Shown piece after piece: positions 33,782 to 41,385 of a DNA stretch of 43,248 nucleotides. Each line of letters starts with the position of its first letter. Position 1 is the first letter of the stretch. A model generated the notes under the pieces. The model was given only the letters and a program-made list of their open reading frames with translations. It had not been told where the DNA came from and did not search any database. A program made the position numbers and the translations under genes. The stretch is from an uncultured Clostridia bacterium (lineage in GTDB: Bacteria; Bacillota; Clostridia; Oscillospirales; CAG-272): the NCBI GenBank assembly GCA_947628165.1, contig CANQYV010000006.1:1-43248 (forward strand). The letters are read 5' to 3'.

Positions 33782-33939
33782 GTTTTTTCGCTTCGCGAAA
33801 AAACACGAAAATGCCGCGCGACGGCATTTTCTGACCTCCCCCGGACCCCCTTTTCAAACTTTAAATTACTAATTATTTGGTTTTGAAAGGGAGGGGTGCG
33901 GGGAGGGAGAACTTTTGTCCAAAAGTTCTCCCTCCCCGC
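33782..33939. repeat. Cluster of palindromic hairpins
   Basis: Three perfect inverted repeats stand in a row: GTTTTTTCG/CGAAAAAAC (33782-33804), AAAATGCCG/CGGCATTTT (33808-33830), and a 20-base arm pair with two central bases (33898-33917 / 33920-33939, core GGGAGAACTTTTG). A looser pair CCCCTTTTCAAAC / GTTTTGAAAGGGAGGGG encloses an AT-rich centre at 33847-33896. It may terminate the minus-strand ASRT gene or be a copy of a dispersed repeat. Confidence 0.65.
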
Positions 33940-33952
33940 CATTTAAATCCCC

Positions 33953-34327
33953 TCACCACTCCGGCGTCCATGCGATCGTCGTCATGAGGGCGAGCTCGGC
34001 GCGGCTTGCGTCGAGGCGCGAGTACTGGACGACGACGGGCTCGCTTGACTCGAGGAGTATCGCGTAGGGCGTGTCGTAAGGGATGCCCTCTCCGCCTTTG
34101 CCGCGTATTTTGTCAAGGCGGATGTGATGCGTCCGCTCGGTGCCGCAGACGGCGCGGAAGCCGCGCATGGGCTCCCTGTCCTCAAACAGCAGCGTCAGCT
34201 CGATTTCTGCGTCCTTCTCCGACGTATTTATGACGCAGACGGCCTCGTGTGTCGTCAGGTCGTTTGCGGACTCGGAGCCCAAAAACGCGTCAGGTATCAG
34301 CCAGACCTTTTTCCCGTATGCCTTCAT
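33953..34327 (-). CDS. ASRT-family protein (sensory rhodopsin transducer-like)
   Basis: The 124-residue beta-sandwich protein matches the Anabaena sensory rhodopsin transducer family: GKKVWLIPDAFL, HEAVCVINTSEKDAEIELTLLFEDREP, IPYDTPYAILLES and VVVQYSRLDASRAELALMTTIAW. No rhodopsin gene is present, so a light role is unlikely; non-cyanobacterial homologs have been suggested to bind small ligands or DNA (uncertain). Its ATG shares one base with the TAA of the HAD phosphatase gene before it. Confidence 0.85.
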   Translation of the reverse strand: MKAYGKKVWLIPDAFLGSESANDLTTHEAVCVINTSEKDAEIELTLLFEDREPMRGFRAVCGTERTHHIRLDKIRGKGGEGIPYDTPYAILLESSEPVVVQYSRLDASRAELALMTTIAWTPEW

Positions 34328-35001
34328 TATTCCTGCCTCCCCGTTTTATATATTTTCAGTATGTCTTCCGGCTTGTTCGCTATCGCCTCCGCCCCCGCTT
34401 CCTTGAGAACGCCGACACCGCGGTATCCCCACGAAACACCGACTGCCCTCATCCCCGCATTGTGCGCCGTCCTCATGTCTACGTCGGAATCGCCTATGAA
34501 AAGAATATCTTCGGGTGCCGCGCCGAGTCTCGCCGCTATCGCGAGCGGTCCCTCCGGCGACGGCTTCACGGGATATTCCCCCTGCCCTATCGCAAGATCA
34601 AACACACCGGGGAAGCAGTGCTCCGCCAGCCTTTTCACGAGCGCGTCCGGCTTGTTTGACAGTATCGCGAGCCTCGCGCCGTCCGCCTTGAGCGAAAAAA
34701 GGAGCTCCGGCACGCCGGGGTAAGGCGACGTCGTGTCGCAGAGGTGGAGAGCGTATATCTTCATGTACTTCGCGAGCACGTCCGTCACAACATCGTCATC
34801 GGTCCCCTCCGGCAGCGCGTGCGCGATGAGAAACCGCGAGCCGTGATTTATCCCCATTTCCGTATGGGAAAATTTCCTCTCCGGAAACCCGTTTTCACGG
34901 AGCGTCAGATTCACGGAGGCGTGTATGTCCGAAAGCGTGTCGCACAGCGTCCCGTCAAGATCGAATATTGCGGCTCTATATCCTTTATATCTATATCCCA
35001 T
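34327..35001 (-). CDS. HAD hydrolase, phosphoglycolate phosphatase (Gph)-like
   Basis: The 224 residues have motif I IFDLDGTLCDTLSD, cap with FPERKFSHTEMG, motif II LAILSNKPD, motif III KPSPEGPL and motif IV FIGDSDVDMRTA. This closely follows Gph-type phosphatases, which remove phosphate from 2-phosphoglycolate or similar compounds. First gene of a two-gene operon with the ASRT-family gene, with its own promoter at 35032-35060 and GGAGGG about ten bases before ATG 35001. Confidence 0.9.
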   Translation of the reverse strand: MGYRYKGYRAAIFDLDGTLCDTLSDIHASVNLTLRENGFPERKFSHTEMGINHGSRFLIAHALPEGTDDDVVTDVLAKYMKIYALHLCDTTSPYPGVPELLFSLKADGARLAILSNKPDALVKRLAEHCFPGVFDLAIGQGEYPVKPSPEGPLAIAARLGAAPEDILFIGDSDVDMRTAHNAGMRAVGVSWGYRGVGVLKEAGAEAIANKPEDILKIYKTGRQE

Positions 35002-35031
35002 GCCAAAGATGCCCTCCGCGCTTTTTTCTTA

Positions 35032-35060
35032 ATGATATCACACCGAGACCGTTTTTTCAA
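35032..35060 (-). promoter_or_regulatory. Promoter of the Gph-like/ASRT operon
   Basis: On the minus strand, TTGAAA (35055-35060), 17-base spacer and TATCAT (35032-35037). Confidence 0.62.
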
Positions 35061-35091
35061 GCTCGGAAGCGCGCCTTCCCCGCATACGATA

Positions 35092-35120
35092 TTGCATATC
35101 GGGCAAAAATGTGATACAAT
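35092..35120 (+). promoter_or_regulatory. Promoter of the rhomboid-like gene
   Basis: TTGCAT (35092-35097), 17-base spacer and TACAAT (35115-35120), 33 bases before ATG 35154. Confidence 0.62.
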
Positions 35121-35153
35121 CCATGATAGCGTAACACGGCGGAGGTAAACAAT

Positions 35154-35813
35154 ATGGGAAACAAACTGAAAAAGCTCGAATACAAGTTAGCGCCTTACGC
35201 GATACACAATCTGATGACGATAATGATAGGCGCGATGGCGATAGTCTTTATCGCAAATTTCGCCGTCAGCGCCATAAATCCCGATGTTTCGCTTCTCGGC
35301 TGGCTCACCTTTGACCGAAGCGCCGTTATGGCGGGGCAGGTGTGGAGGCTCTTTACCTTTATCTTTCTTCCGCCGGACACGAATATTATTTTCATAATCT
35401 TCGCCCTGTATCTTTACTGGCTGATGGGCTCCACGCTCGAGCGCGAATGGGGCGCGCTCCAGTTCAATTTCTTTTACCTCGCGGGCATAATCGGCGCGCT
35501 GATCTCGGGAATTATCACGGGATACGCGACGAACGATTTTCTGAATCTCTCCATTTTCCTTGCGTTCGCCCTTTATTATCCCAATTTTCAGCTGTATATT
35601 TTCTTCTTCATCCCCATAAAGATGAAATGGCTCGCGTGGCTCGATTTTATCCTTATATTGATAGAATTTATTCTCGGCGGTTGGGGAGTCAGGCTCGCCA
35701 TCGTATTCTCCCTCATAAACGTCATCCTCTTCTTCTGGCGCGACCTCGTATCCGAGTGCAAGCGGATAGGCATGAACATAAAATACAAGTGGAACCGCTG
35801 GCGCAAGCTGTAA
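35154..35813 (+). CDS. Rhomboid-like membrane protein lacking the catalytic dyad
   Basis: The 219 residues have six predicted membrane helices and rhomboid-fold landmarks (VWRLFTFIFLPPDTNIIFIIF, MGSTLEREWGALQFNFFYLAG). The GxSG serine motif of rhomboid proteases is missing at the expected place (NLSIFLAFALYYPNFQ), the HxxxN motif is replaced (DTNIIFIIF), and no late-helix histidine appears. It is thus a pseudoprotease, comparable to iRhom or derlin-like proteins (inference). RBS GGAGG precedes ATG 35154. A basic C-terminal tail (YKWNRWRKL) follows the last helix. Single-gene unit with promoter and terminator. Confidence 0.85.
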   Translation: MGNKLKKLEYKLAPYAIHNLMTIMIGAMAIVFIANFAVSAINPDVSLLGWLTFDRSAVMAGQVWRLFTFIFLPPDTNIIFIIFALYLYWLMGSTLEREWGALQFNFFYLAGIIGALISGIITGYATNDFLNLSIFLAFALYYPNFQLYIFFFIPIKMKWLAWLDFILILIEFILGGWGVRLAIVFSLINVILFFWRDLVSECKRIGMNIKYKWNRWRKL

Positions 35814-35834
35814 GGGCGGGCTCAAAGACAAATA

Positions 35835-35884
35835 AAATCGCTCGGTATGGCGGCACAAACGCCGCTTTGCCGAGCGATTTTTTT
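35835..35884. terminator. Bidirectional terminator after the rhomboid-like gene
   Basis: AAATCGCTCGG pairs with CCGAGCGATTT, with inner GGCGGC/GCCGC pairing and a run of seven T. It separates the converging rhomboid-like and AGCS genes. Confidence 0.85.
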
Positions 35885-35904
35885 GGAGGAAAGAAAGTAT
35901 TATA

Positions 35905-37425
35905 TCATTTGTCTTCCTCGGCCTCGCGCTGGAGGTCGGGGTCGTATGAAAGGAGCGGCTTTTCGTCTTTGCCCTTTATCTTTCTGTCGACGTAATTTTT
36001 CGTTATCTTCGCCACGAGCGGGAAGAGCGCGAGCACGCCTATGAGGTTCGGCACCATCATAAGACCGTTGAACGTGTCGGAGATGTCCCATGCGAGCGAG
36101 GACGTCATGACCGCGCCGGAAATTATCATGAGCACGAAGATCACGCGGTAAATGCGCGCCCCAGTTTTGCCGAAGAGATATTCAACGGACTTCGTTCCGT
36201 ACTGCGACCAGCCGAGGATCGTCGTGAACGCGAAGAGCAGCATCGCTATCGCAACGAACACCTGCCCCGCGTAACCGAAGACGTTTCCGAACGCCTCCGA
36301 GACGAGCGTCGCGTCATTGACGCCGTCGACGGGAAGCCCCGTCTCAAGGTCAATCTTGCCGGAGGAGAGGACGACGACCGCCGTCATCGTGCATACGACG
36401 ATAGTGTCGAAGAACACCTCGAAGATGCCCCACATTCCCTGAACGACGGGCTCTTTGACGTTTGACGCCGAGTGTACCATGACGGACGAGCCGAGGCCTG
36501 CCTCATTCGAGAAAACGCCGCGCTTGCAGCCCTGCGTTATGACCTCGCTTATCGCTATTCCGACAGCGCCGCCCGCCGCCGCCTTGACGCCGAATGCGAA
36601 GCGGAATATGGAGGCGAATATCGCGCCGACCGAGTCTATGTGAACGAAGAAAATGACTATCGCGCCGACTATGTACGCCACCGCCATAAAGGGGACAATG
36701 CGCTCCGCCGTCGCCGCTATTCTCTGAAGTCCGCCGACGATTATGAGGCCTGCCACTATCATGAGAACGATGCCGATAACGATCGAAATGACGGGTATGC
36801 CGCCGACGCTGCCGAGATCTGCCGACGTCGGGAGCACGGACTCAATATTGAGCACTATCTTGTTGACCTGCGCCATATTGCCTATTCCGAACGAGGCGAG
36901 AATGGCGAAGACGGAGAAAAGTCCGGCGAGGAACGCGCCTATCGCGCGGCAGTGCTTTTTGCTGCCGAGCCCGTCCTTGAGATAATACATCGCGCCGCCC
37001 GACCACTCGCCGTCGCGGTTCCTGCGGCGATAGTAAATGCCGAGCACGTTTTCGGAAAAGTTCGTCATCATGCCGAAGAACGCCGCGAGCCACATCCAGA
37101 AAACGGCTCCCGGACCGCCGATAACGATCGCGGCGGAAACGCCCGCGATATTTCCCGTTCCTATCGTCGCCGCGAGCGCCGTGCAGAGCGCCTGGAACTG
37201 CGATATCGTGTGTTTTCCCGTCTTCTTCGTCGCGTCGCTGCCGCGGCGGAAAACGCCTCCTATCGTCTCGCGCCACCAGTGACCGAAATGCGAGACCTGG
37301 AAAAACTTCGTGCAGCACGTCAGAAGGATGCCGGTGCCGATGAGCAAAAACAGCCCGATGCGTACCCACACGAAATTGTTGACGATGTCGTTGTACTTCG
37401 CCAGCTTGTCGAAAAATTCGTTCAT
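35905..37425 (-). CDS. Sodium:alanine/glycine symporter (AGCS family)
   Basis: This 506-residue transporter has about eleven membrane helices and AGCS signatures: TALAATIGTGNIAGVSAAI, GGPGAVFWMWLAAFFGMMTNFSE, SGGAMYYL, KRGVFSNEAGLGSSVMVHS and FAFTTILGWSQYGTKSVEY. It imports alanine or glycine with Na+. A tandem glycine riboswitch lies directly upstream, so glycine is the likely main substrate and signal. ATG 37425 follows GGAGGT. The tail is highly charged. Confidence 0.93.
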   Translation of the reverse strand: MNEFFDKLAKYNDIVNNFVWVRIGLFLLIGTGILLTCCTKFFQVSHFGHWWRETIGGVFRRGSDATKKTGKHTISQFQALCTALAATIGTGNIAGVSAAIVIGGPGAVFWMWLAAFFGMMTNFSENVLGIYYRRRNRDGEWSGGAMYYLKDGLGSKKHCRAIGAFLAGLFSVFAILASFGIGNMAQVNKIVLNIESVLPTSADLGSVGGIPVISIVIGIVLMIVAGLIIVGGLQRIAATAERIVPFMAVAYIVGAIVIFFVHIDSVGAIFASIFRFAFGVKAAAGGAVGIAISEVITQGCKRGVFSNEAGLGSSVMVHSASNVKEPVVQGMWGIFEVFFDTIVVCTMTAVVVLSSGKIDLETGLPVDGVNDATLVSEAFGNVFGYAGQVFVAIAMLLFAFTTILGWSQYGTKSVEYLFGKTGARIYRVIFVLMIISGAVMTSSLAWDISDTFNGLMMVPNLIGVLALFPLVAKITKNYVDRKIKGKDEKPLLSYDPDLQREAEEDK

Positions 37426-37450
37426 AGAGTTACCTCCGTTTTATATGCGG

Positions 37451-37492
37451 CAAACAAAAACGCGGCGGACGAACCAAAGGCGCGTCTGCCGC
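37451..37492 (-). terminator. Terminator in the glycine riboswitch expression platform
   Basis: On the minus strand, GCGGCAGAC pairs with GTCCGCCGC and is followed by GTTTTTGTTT. It lies between the aptamers and the symporter start, so the switch acts at transcription. Confidence 0.75.
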
Positions 37493-37533
37493 AAAAAACA
37501 TCATCACACGGTGATAAAACCAAAAAGTCGACT

Positions 37534-37700
37534 TTGTCCTTTTGCCTGAGAGATTAGCGGTTTTTCCGCTTTGCACCTTCGGCACCCGCTGTGCGCGGGC
37601 TTCTCCAAAGCTCTGTCGGCATACGGTCCTCATCCCGTGCGGGATACCTGAGAGTGTTGCTCCTTCGGCTCGCGATCTCGCGATTTCCCGTATGCGTCAT
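37534..37700 (-). ncRNA. Tandem glycine riboswitch
   Basis: On the minus strand two glycine aptamers follow each other. The first has CGAGCCGAAGGAGCAA, CTCTCAGGTATCCC and GAGGACCG. The second has GGAGAAGCCCGCGC, GGTGCCGAAGGTGCAA, AATCTCTCAGGCAAAAGGACA. This doubled layout is the cooperative class known upstream of gcv and AGCS genes. Confidence 0.93.
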
Positions 37701-37727
37701 ACAGATTATTCGCTTGTCTTGCCGAAT

Positions 37728-37756
37728 AGTTTATCATATCGCGGCATCTGTGACAA
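37728..37756 (-). promoter_or_regulatory. Promoter of the glycine riboswitch/AGCS transcript
   Basis: On the minus strand, TTGTCA (37751-37756), 17 bases and TAAACT (37728-37733). Confidence 0.6.
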
Positions 37757-37858
37757 GACATTTTTTCAAAAAAATCCGCCCCACAGCCTCATTTCGTCGT
37801 TTTATGCGATAATGCGGCGGCGGAGCGGCGATTTTTTATGTGAATTTTCCTTAATATA

Positions 37859-38452
37859 TTACCTTCTTCTGTGCTGCCGACGGCGCATCAGGTATCCGCA
37901 TGCGATGCCGCAGACGCCGCCGATAATATGCGCGAGCTGAGAAACGCTGTCCTTGACGAAAAAGCCCTCGTATATCGCCTGCCCGAAATATATCAGCGCG
38001 ACGAACACGAACGTGAGCGAGAGCTTCCCGTCGCCTATGTTCTCGACCGTGGAAAGGAAGATGCACATGAACACGATGCCGGAGGCGCCGAGCAGTGCGG
38101 TGTCTGCCGAGACGAGGCAGTGCACGGCTCCGCTGACGACGGCGGTGAACAGTATCGATATCAAAAGGTCGAGCGAGCCGTATCTCTTCTCGACGGTCGG
38201 TCCTATGATGAGCAAAAAGCTCATATTGCCGAAGAAATGGGCAAAATTCGCGTGACCGAGGACGTGGCAGACGAGGCGCACATAAAACATAGGAGATGTC
38301 AGCGGGGCACGATAAACGCTGAATACCGCCGCGTTGGCGCGTCCGCCCGTCAGCGTGTTTATGAAAAGCGCCGCCAGCGACAAAAGCGCCATCGTCAGTA
38401 TCACCGGCGAGTCGTACTCGATCTTGATCCTTCGCCTTTTTTCGTTGTCCAT
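37859..38452 (-). CDS. Rhomboid family intramembrane serine protease
   Basis: The 197-residue six-helix protein has an intact catalytic set: H72-x3-N76 (HFFGN), the nucleophile S124 in LGASG and H175 in QLAHIIGG. Rhomboids cut transmembrane substrates within the membrane. A basic N-terminus precedes the first helix and the C-terminus is Arg/His-rich. ATG 38452 follows GGAGG. It has its own promoter (38501-38529) and stands apart from the inactive rhomboid-like protein at 35154. Confidence 0.9.
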   Translation of the reverse strand: MDNEKRRRIKIEYDSPVILTMALLSLAALFINTLTGGRANAAVFSVYRAPLTSPMFYVRLVCHVLGHANFAHFFGNMSFLLIIGPTVEKRYGSLDLLISILFTAVVSGAVHCLVSADTALLGASGIVFMCIFLSTVENIGDGKLSLTFVFVALIYFGQAIYEGFFVKDSVSQLAHIIGGVCGIACGYLMRRRQHRRR

Positions 38453-38500
38453 GTATGCCTCCGCTTTTTCGCCGCAGCAAGAAATCTGTCCACTGCTCTA

Positions 38501-38529
38501 ATTATATATCAGCAGCGGCTCATAATCAA
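38501..38529 (-). promoter_or_regulatory. Promoter of the rhomboid protease gene
   Basis: On the minus strand, TTGATT (38524-38529), 17-base spacer and perfect TATAAT (38501-38506). Confidence 0.65.
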
Positions 38530-38536
38530 CAACAGA

Positions 38537-38866
38537 TTATTCTTCCTCTTTGATGAGAACATCAATAATCTCGACAGCAATGCGTCTCTGCCTCTTTGAA
38601 AGTCTTTCAAACTTTTCGGAGAATTCATCTTTGAGGTATCCCCGCTCTCCCGTCGCCGTTCCGGAAACAAAAAACGAGATGTCGCAATCAAGCAGTCCGC
38701 TTATTTCAGCGAGTAGGTCAAGACTTATCTTTGTGACCCCGCGCTCGACCTGACTGACATACCCGACGCTTACATCCAGCGCCTCTGCCATCATTTCCTG
38801 CGTCATCCGCTTATCTCGGCGCTTTGACTTTATTCTTGAACCGATAAGTGCGTAATCGACATTCAT
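38537..38866 (-). CDS. XRE-family helix-turn-helix regulator
   Basis: The 109 residues contain an N-terminal HTH (about 7-62: IGSRIKSKRRDKRMTQEMMAEALDVSVGYVSQVERG) and a charged C-terminal helix (EKFERLSKRQRRIAVEIIDVL). Such small Cro/C1-type proteins act as repressors. ATG 38866 is preferred because AGAGGTGA lies just upstream; the in-frame GTG at 38875 lies on that site. An 11-bp inverted repeat (38864-38901) covers its start codon and leader, suggesting autoregulation. The targets beyond itself are unknown. Confidence 0.88.
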   Translation of the reverse strand: MNVDYALIGSRIKSKRRDKRMTQEMMAEALDVSVGYVSQVERGVTKISLDLLAEISGLLDCDISFFVSGTATGERGYLKDEFSEKFERLSKRQRRIAVEIIDVLIKEEE

Positions 38867-38901
38867 AACTGTCACCTCTTATTTTAATATTGACAGTTAT
38901 G
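38864..38901. promoter_or_regulatory. Candidate XRE operator: inverted repeat CATAACTGTCA / TGACAGTTATG
   Basis: The arms at 38864-38874 and 38891-38901 are perfect reverse complements, centre to centre 27 bp apart. One arm includes the start codon of the XRE gene. Both are also within 90 bases of the divergent lipoprotein promoter. Confidence 0.6.
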
Positions 38902-38947
38902 ACTTCAAAAATAAAGATACTTATAAATTTAATTATAGCTATTCATG

Positions 38948-38976
38948 TTGACATGTGCGTTCAAATATGTTATTAT
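38948..38976 (+). promoter_or_regulatory. Promoter of the lipoprotein gene
   Basis: Perfect TTGACA (38948-38953), 17-base spacer and TATTAT (38971-38976). Confidence 0.72.
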
Positions 38977-39046
38977 TTATTAAGCAATAAAACTGCATGG
39001 CTAATTTCAGCCTTATTTTATTTTTTCGCTACAGGAAGTTAATAAC

Positions 39047-39952
39047 ATGAAAAAGATCATTTGCTGCATCGTTTTTATAAGCTCGATAATCTTTTTGTTC
39101 GCCGCATGTTCATCCGATACCGACCACGCCGGAGAAGCGCAGACCCCGTCCGGCTCTTCGGTTATGAAAGGTCGCGATTATAAAGCAGTCGTGGCAATTT
39201 TTGAGGGAAATGGGTTCACAAATATTAAGTTAGATCCAATAGATGATTTGATTTTCGGGTGGCTGAAAAAAGAGGGCGAGGTAGAGGAAGTTTCTGTCGG
39301 AGGTAACTTCGATTATTCTCCTGACAAATGGGTCCCTGCTAATACCGAGGTAGTGATAAGATATCACGTTTTCCCCAAAGAAGAAACCAATGAACCGCCA
39401 AAAAATAATCCGGAAACAAACGAAAGCAATGTAACGACAGCGCCCAAGCCCGAAACCGAAGCTGAGCAGACAACAGCGCCTCAGCCTGATAATAATACGG
39501 AAACAACCACCGCATCTTTGCCAAACAATGGTACTGAGCAAGCCACGGAAAGCACTCCGGAGAACGAAATATTGACGGTGGAAAACTGTGCGGAACTTGC
39601 GAATATATTGTCCTTAAAAACCGAACATGATTATACATACGTTGATTTTGCGAAAAAATACAAGGGCAAAATCATTCAATTTGACGGTCGAATCGACTAT
39701 ATAGTAAATCACGGCAACTATACTACAAGATATGATATACTGGTGTGTGCCGGCGATTATGATCCCGATACTCAAACAGGACCGACTTTCAAATTTAAAG
39801 ACGTTAATACGACGGATTTGGGGCTTAATACATTATTTTTAGAGGAGGAAATTGCAGTCGGTGACAATGTGTTGATTACTGCAAAAGTTGTAAGCTACAA
39901 TTACGACACGGGCATTTTTCTGCTTGACCCCATATCCGTTGTCGATAGGTAG
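39047..39952 (+). CDS. Lipoprotein with PASTA-like region and C-terminal OB-like domain
   Basis: The 301 residues begin with a lipoprotein signal (IIFLFAAC, lipid-modified C21). A PASTA-like stretch (about 40-110: GRDYKAVVAIFEGNGFTNI) is followed by a low-complexity Thr/Pro/Glu linker (about 112-175). The C-terminal domain (about 178-301: DFAKKYKGKIIQFDGRIDYI) resembles DUF4839/tRNA-anti-like OB folds. It should sit on the outer face of the membrane. It is clearly AT-richer than most of the window. RBS AGGAAG lies before the ATG. The role is unknown. Confidence 0.82.
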   Translation: MKKIICCIVFISSIIFLFAACSSDTDHAGEAQTPSGSSVMKGRDYKAVVAIFEGNGFTNIKLDPIDDLIFGWLKKEGEVEEVSVGGNFDYSPDKWVPANTEVVIRYHVFPKEETNEPPKNNPETNESNVTTAPKPETEAEQTTAPQPDNNTETTTASLPNNGTEQATESTPENEILTVENCAELANILSLKTEHDYTYVDFAKKYKGKIIQFDGRIDYIVNHGNYTTRYDILVCAGDYDPDTQTGPTFKFKDVNTTDLGLNTLFLEEEIAVGDNVLITAKVVSYNYDTGIFLLDPISVVDR

Positions 39953-40039
39953 TAAGAAGGCGAGAAACAATTTTTGATTGCATATTTGTAATCAAATCTG
40001 ATTTATTTTTGCGTTCGGCAATTATTTTGCATGAAAACA

Positions 40040-40068
40040 TTGACAATTTCAAAAGCTCATTATATAAT
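40040..40068 (+). promoter_or_regulatory. Promoter of the Mn riboswitch/OadB-like transcript
   Basis: Perfect TTGACA (40040-40045), 17-base spacer and perfect TATAAT (40063-40068). Transcription would begin right at the riboswitch. Confidence 0.9.
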
Positions 40069-40071
40069 AAC

Positions 40072-40182
40072 CTCACAGGGAGTAGCCGGCGGAAACGCGG
40101 CCCCGGGCGTCAATACGGTGACTTTCACCCGCCCCGGTCTAAACGGTGCATGAAAATGTTCCGCGACGGCAAGACTGTTGCA
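40072..40182 (+). ncRNA. yybP-ykoY family (Mn2+) riboswitch
   Basis: Conserved blocks appear in order: ACAGGGAGTAGCC, GGGCGTCAATACGGTGA with the matching TCACCCGCCC, and GGCAAGACTG. They correspond to the two Mn2+-binding loops and P1 of the yybP-ykoY class, closely following the Lactococcus element as remembered. The 3' AAGACTGTTG also forms one arm of the terminator that follows, so metal binding should favour read-through (ON switch). Confidence 0.88.
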
Positions 40183-40222
40183 AGAAGCTTTTATGTTTTT
40201 TCTTGCGGCAGTCTTTTTATTT
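40171..40222 (+). terminator. Terminator of the yybP-ykoY expression platform
   Basis: AAGACTGTTGCAAGAA (40171-40186) pairs with TTCTTGCGGCAGTCTT (40200-40215) with one G-U pair, followed by TTATTTTT. Its left arm overlaps the aptamer 3' end, a mutually exclusive design. Confidence 0.88.
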
Positions 40223-40254
40223 TTCTCCCGGAAGAAAAAATCAAAGGAGCGTAT

Positions 40255-41352
40255 ATGGAAATCCTCTACGAAAACCTCCTCGGCGTCACATGGCAGATGG
40301 TCGTCATGTGGGCAATAGGAGGCATCCTCATTTACCTTGCTATAGCGAAGGACATGGAGCCGACGCTGCTTCTCCCTATCGGCTTCGGTGCGATCCTCGT
40401 CAACCTCCCCGCCTCCGGCGCGATAGAGCCGCTGACGACGCTTTTCAACGCCGGCATCGCAAACGAGCTCTTCCCTCTCATCCTCTTCATCGGCATCGGC
40501 GCGATGTGCGACTTTTCGCCGCTTCTCTCAAACCCGAAGCTGATGCTCTTCGGCGCGGCGGCGCAGTTCGGGATATTCTTCACGCTCTGCATGGCGTCCA
40601 TGTTCTTTGATATAAACGACGCCGCCTCGATAGCCATCATAGGCGCCGCCGACGGCCCGACGTCGATCGTCGTCGCGCAGAAGCTCGGCTCGAAATATCT
40701 CGGCGCGATAATGGTCGCCGCGTATTCCTACATGTCTCTCGTCCCGATAATCCAGCCGCCCGTCATAAAGGCGCTCACGACGAAAAAGGAACGTCAGATA
40801 AGAATGCCCTACGTTGAGCACGAGGTCTCGAAGCTCACGAAGATAATGTTCCCGATAGTCATAACCATCATCGCGGGACTTATCGCGCCCGATTCCGTGG
40901 CGCTCGTCGGCTTCCTCATGTTCGGCAACCTGATACGCGAGTGCGGCGTGCTCGGCTCGCTCTCGAATACAGCGCAGAACGTCCTCGCAAACCTCGTCAC
41001 GATATTCCTCGGCATCACGATAGCGCTTCAGATGCAGGCGGAAAAGTTCCTGACGCTGAACACGCTGCTCATAATCGCGCTCGGCCTCGTCGCGTTCGTC
41101 GTCGACACCGCCGGCGGCGTCATATTCGCGAAGATAATGAATCTCTTCCTCAAGGACGGTCACAAGATAAACCCGATGATAGGCGCGGCGGGCATTTCGG
41201 CGTTCCCGATGTCGGGCAGAGTCGTACACAAAATGGCGCTCAAGGAGGACCCGTCTAACTTCATCCTCATGCAGGCGATGGGCGTCAACGCCTCGGGGCA
41301 GATAGCGTCCGTCATCGCCGGCGGTCTGATCCTCGGCTTCTTCCTGCATTGA
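40255..41352 (+). CDS. OadB/GcdB-like sodium-translocating membrane protein (decarboxylase beta subunit family)
   Basis: The 365-residue polytopic protein has the beta-subunit signatures PLTTLFNAGIANELFPLILFIGIGAMCDFSP, IIGAADGPTSIVVAQKL, VVDTAGGVIFAKIMNLF and GAAGISAFPMSGRVVHKM. Beta subunits of oxaloacetate, glutaconyl-CoA and methylmalonyl-CoA decarboxylases couple decarboxylation to Na+ export. No alpha (carboxyltransferase) or biotin-carrier gene is adjacent; only a 50-residue OadG-like gene follows. ATG 40255 follows AAAGGAG; the frame is open further upstream but runs into the riboswitch. Control by a Mn2+ riboswitch is striking and could mean metal export rather than decarboxylation (inference). 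Confidence 0.9.
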   Translation: MEILYENLLGVTWQMVVMWAIGGILIYLAIAKDMEPTLLLPIGFGAILVNLPASGAIEPLTTLFNAGIANELFPLILFIGIGAMCDFSPLLSNPKLMLFGAAAQFGIFFTLCMASMFFDINDAASIAIIGAADGPTSIVVAQKLGSKYLGAIMVAAYSYMSLVPIIQPPVIKALTTKKERQIRMPYVEHEVSKLTKIMFPIVITIIAGLIAPDSVALVGFLMFGNLIRECGVLGSLSNTAQNVLANLVTIFLGITIALQMQAEKFLTLNTLLIIALGLVAFVVDTAGGVIFAKIMNLFLKDGHKINPMIGAAGISAFPMSGRVVHKMALKEDPSNFILMQAMGVNASGQIASVIAGGLILGFFLH

Positions 41353-41385
41353 AATGCGTCATGATTTTTAAGGAGGATATGGAAT

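Noticed and set aside
36472-37557. 361-codon plus-strand frame
   Set aside because: Antisense of the AGCS symporter and its riboswitch; Arg/Glu/Ala-rich shadow.
39953-40020. TTTGATT/AATCAAA pairing after the lipoprotein gene as a terminator
   Set aside because: Short and AT-only; too weak to list as a feature.
40009-40254. 82 extra N-terminal codons for the OadB-like gene
   Set aside because: They translate the promoter, riboswitch and terminator; ATG 40255 has AAAGGAG.
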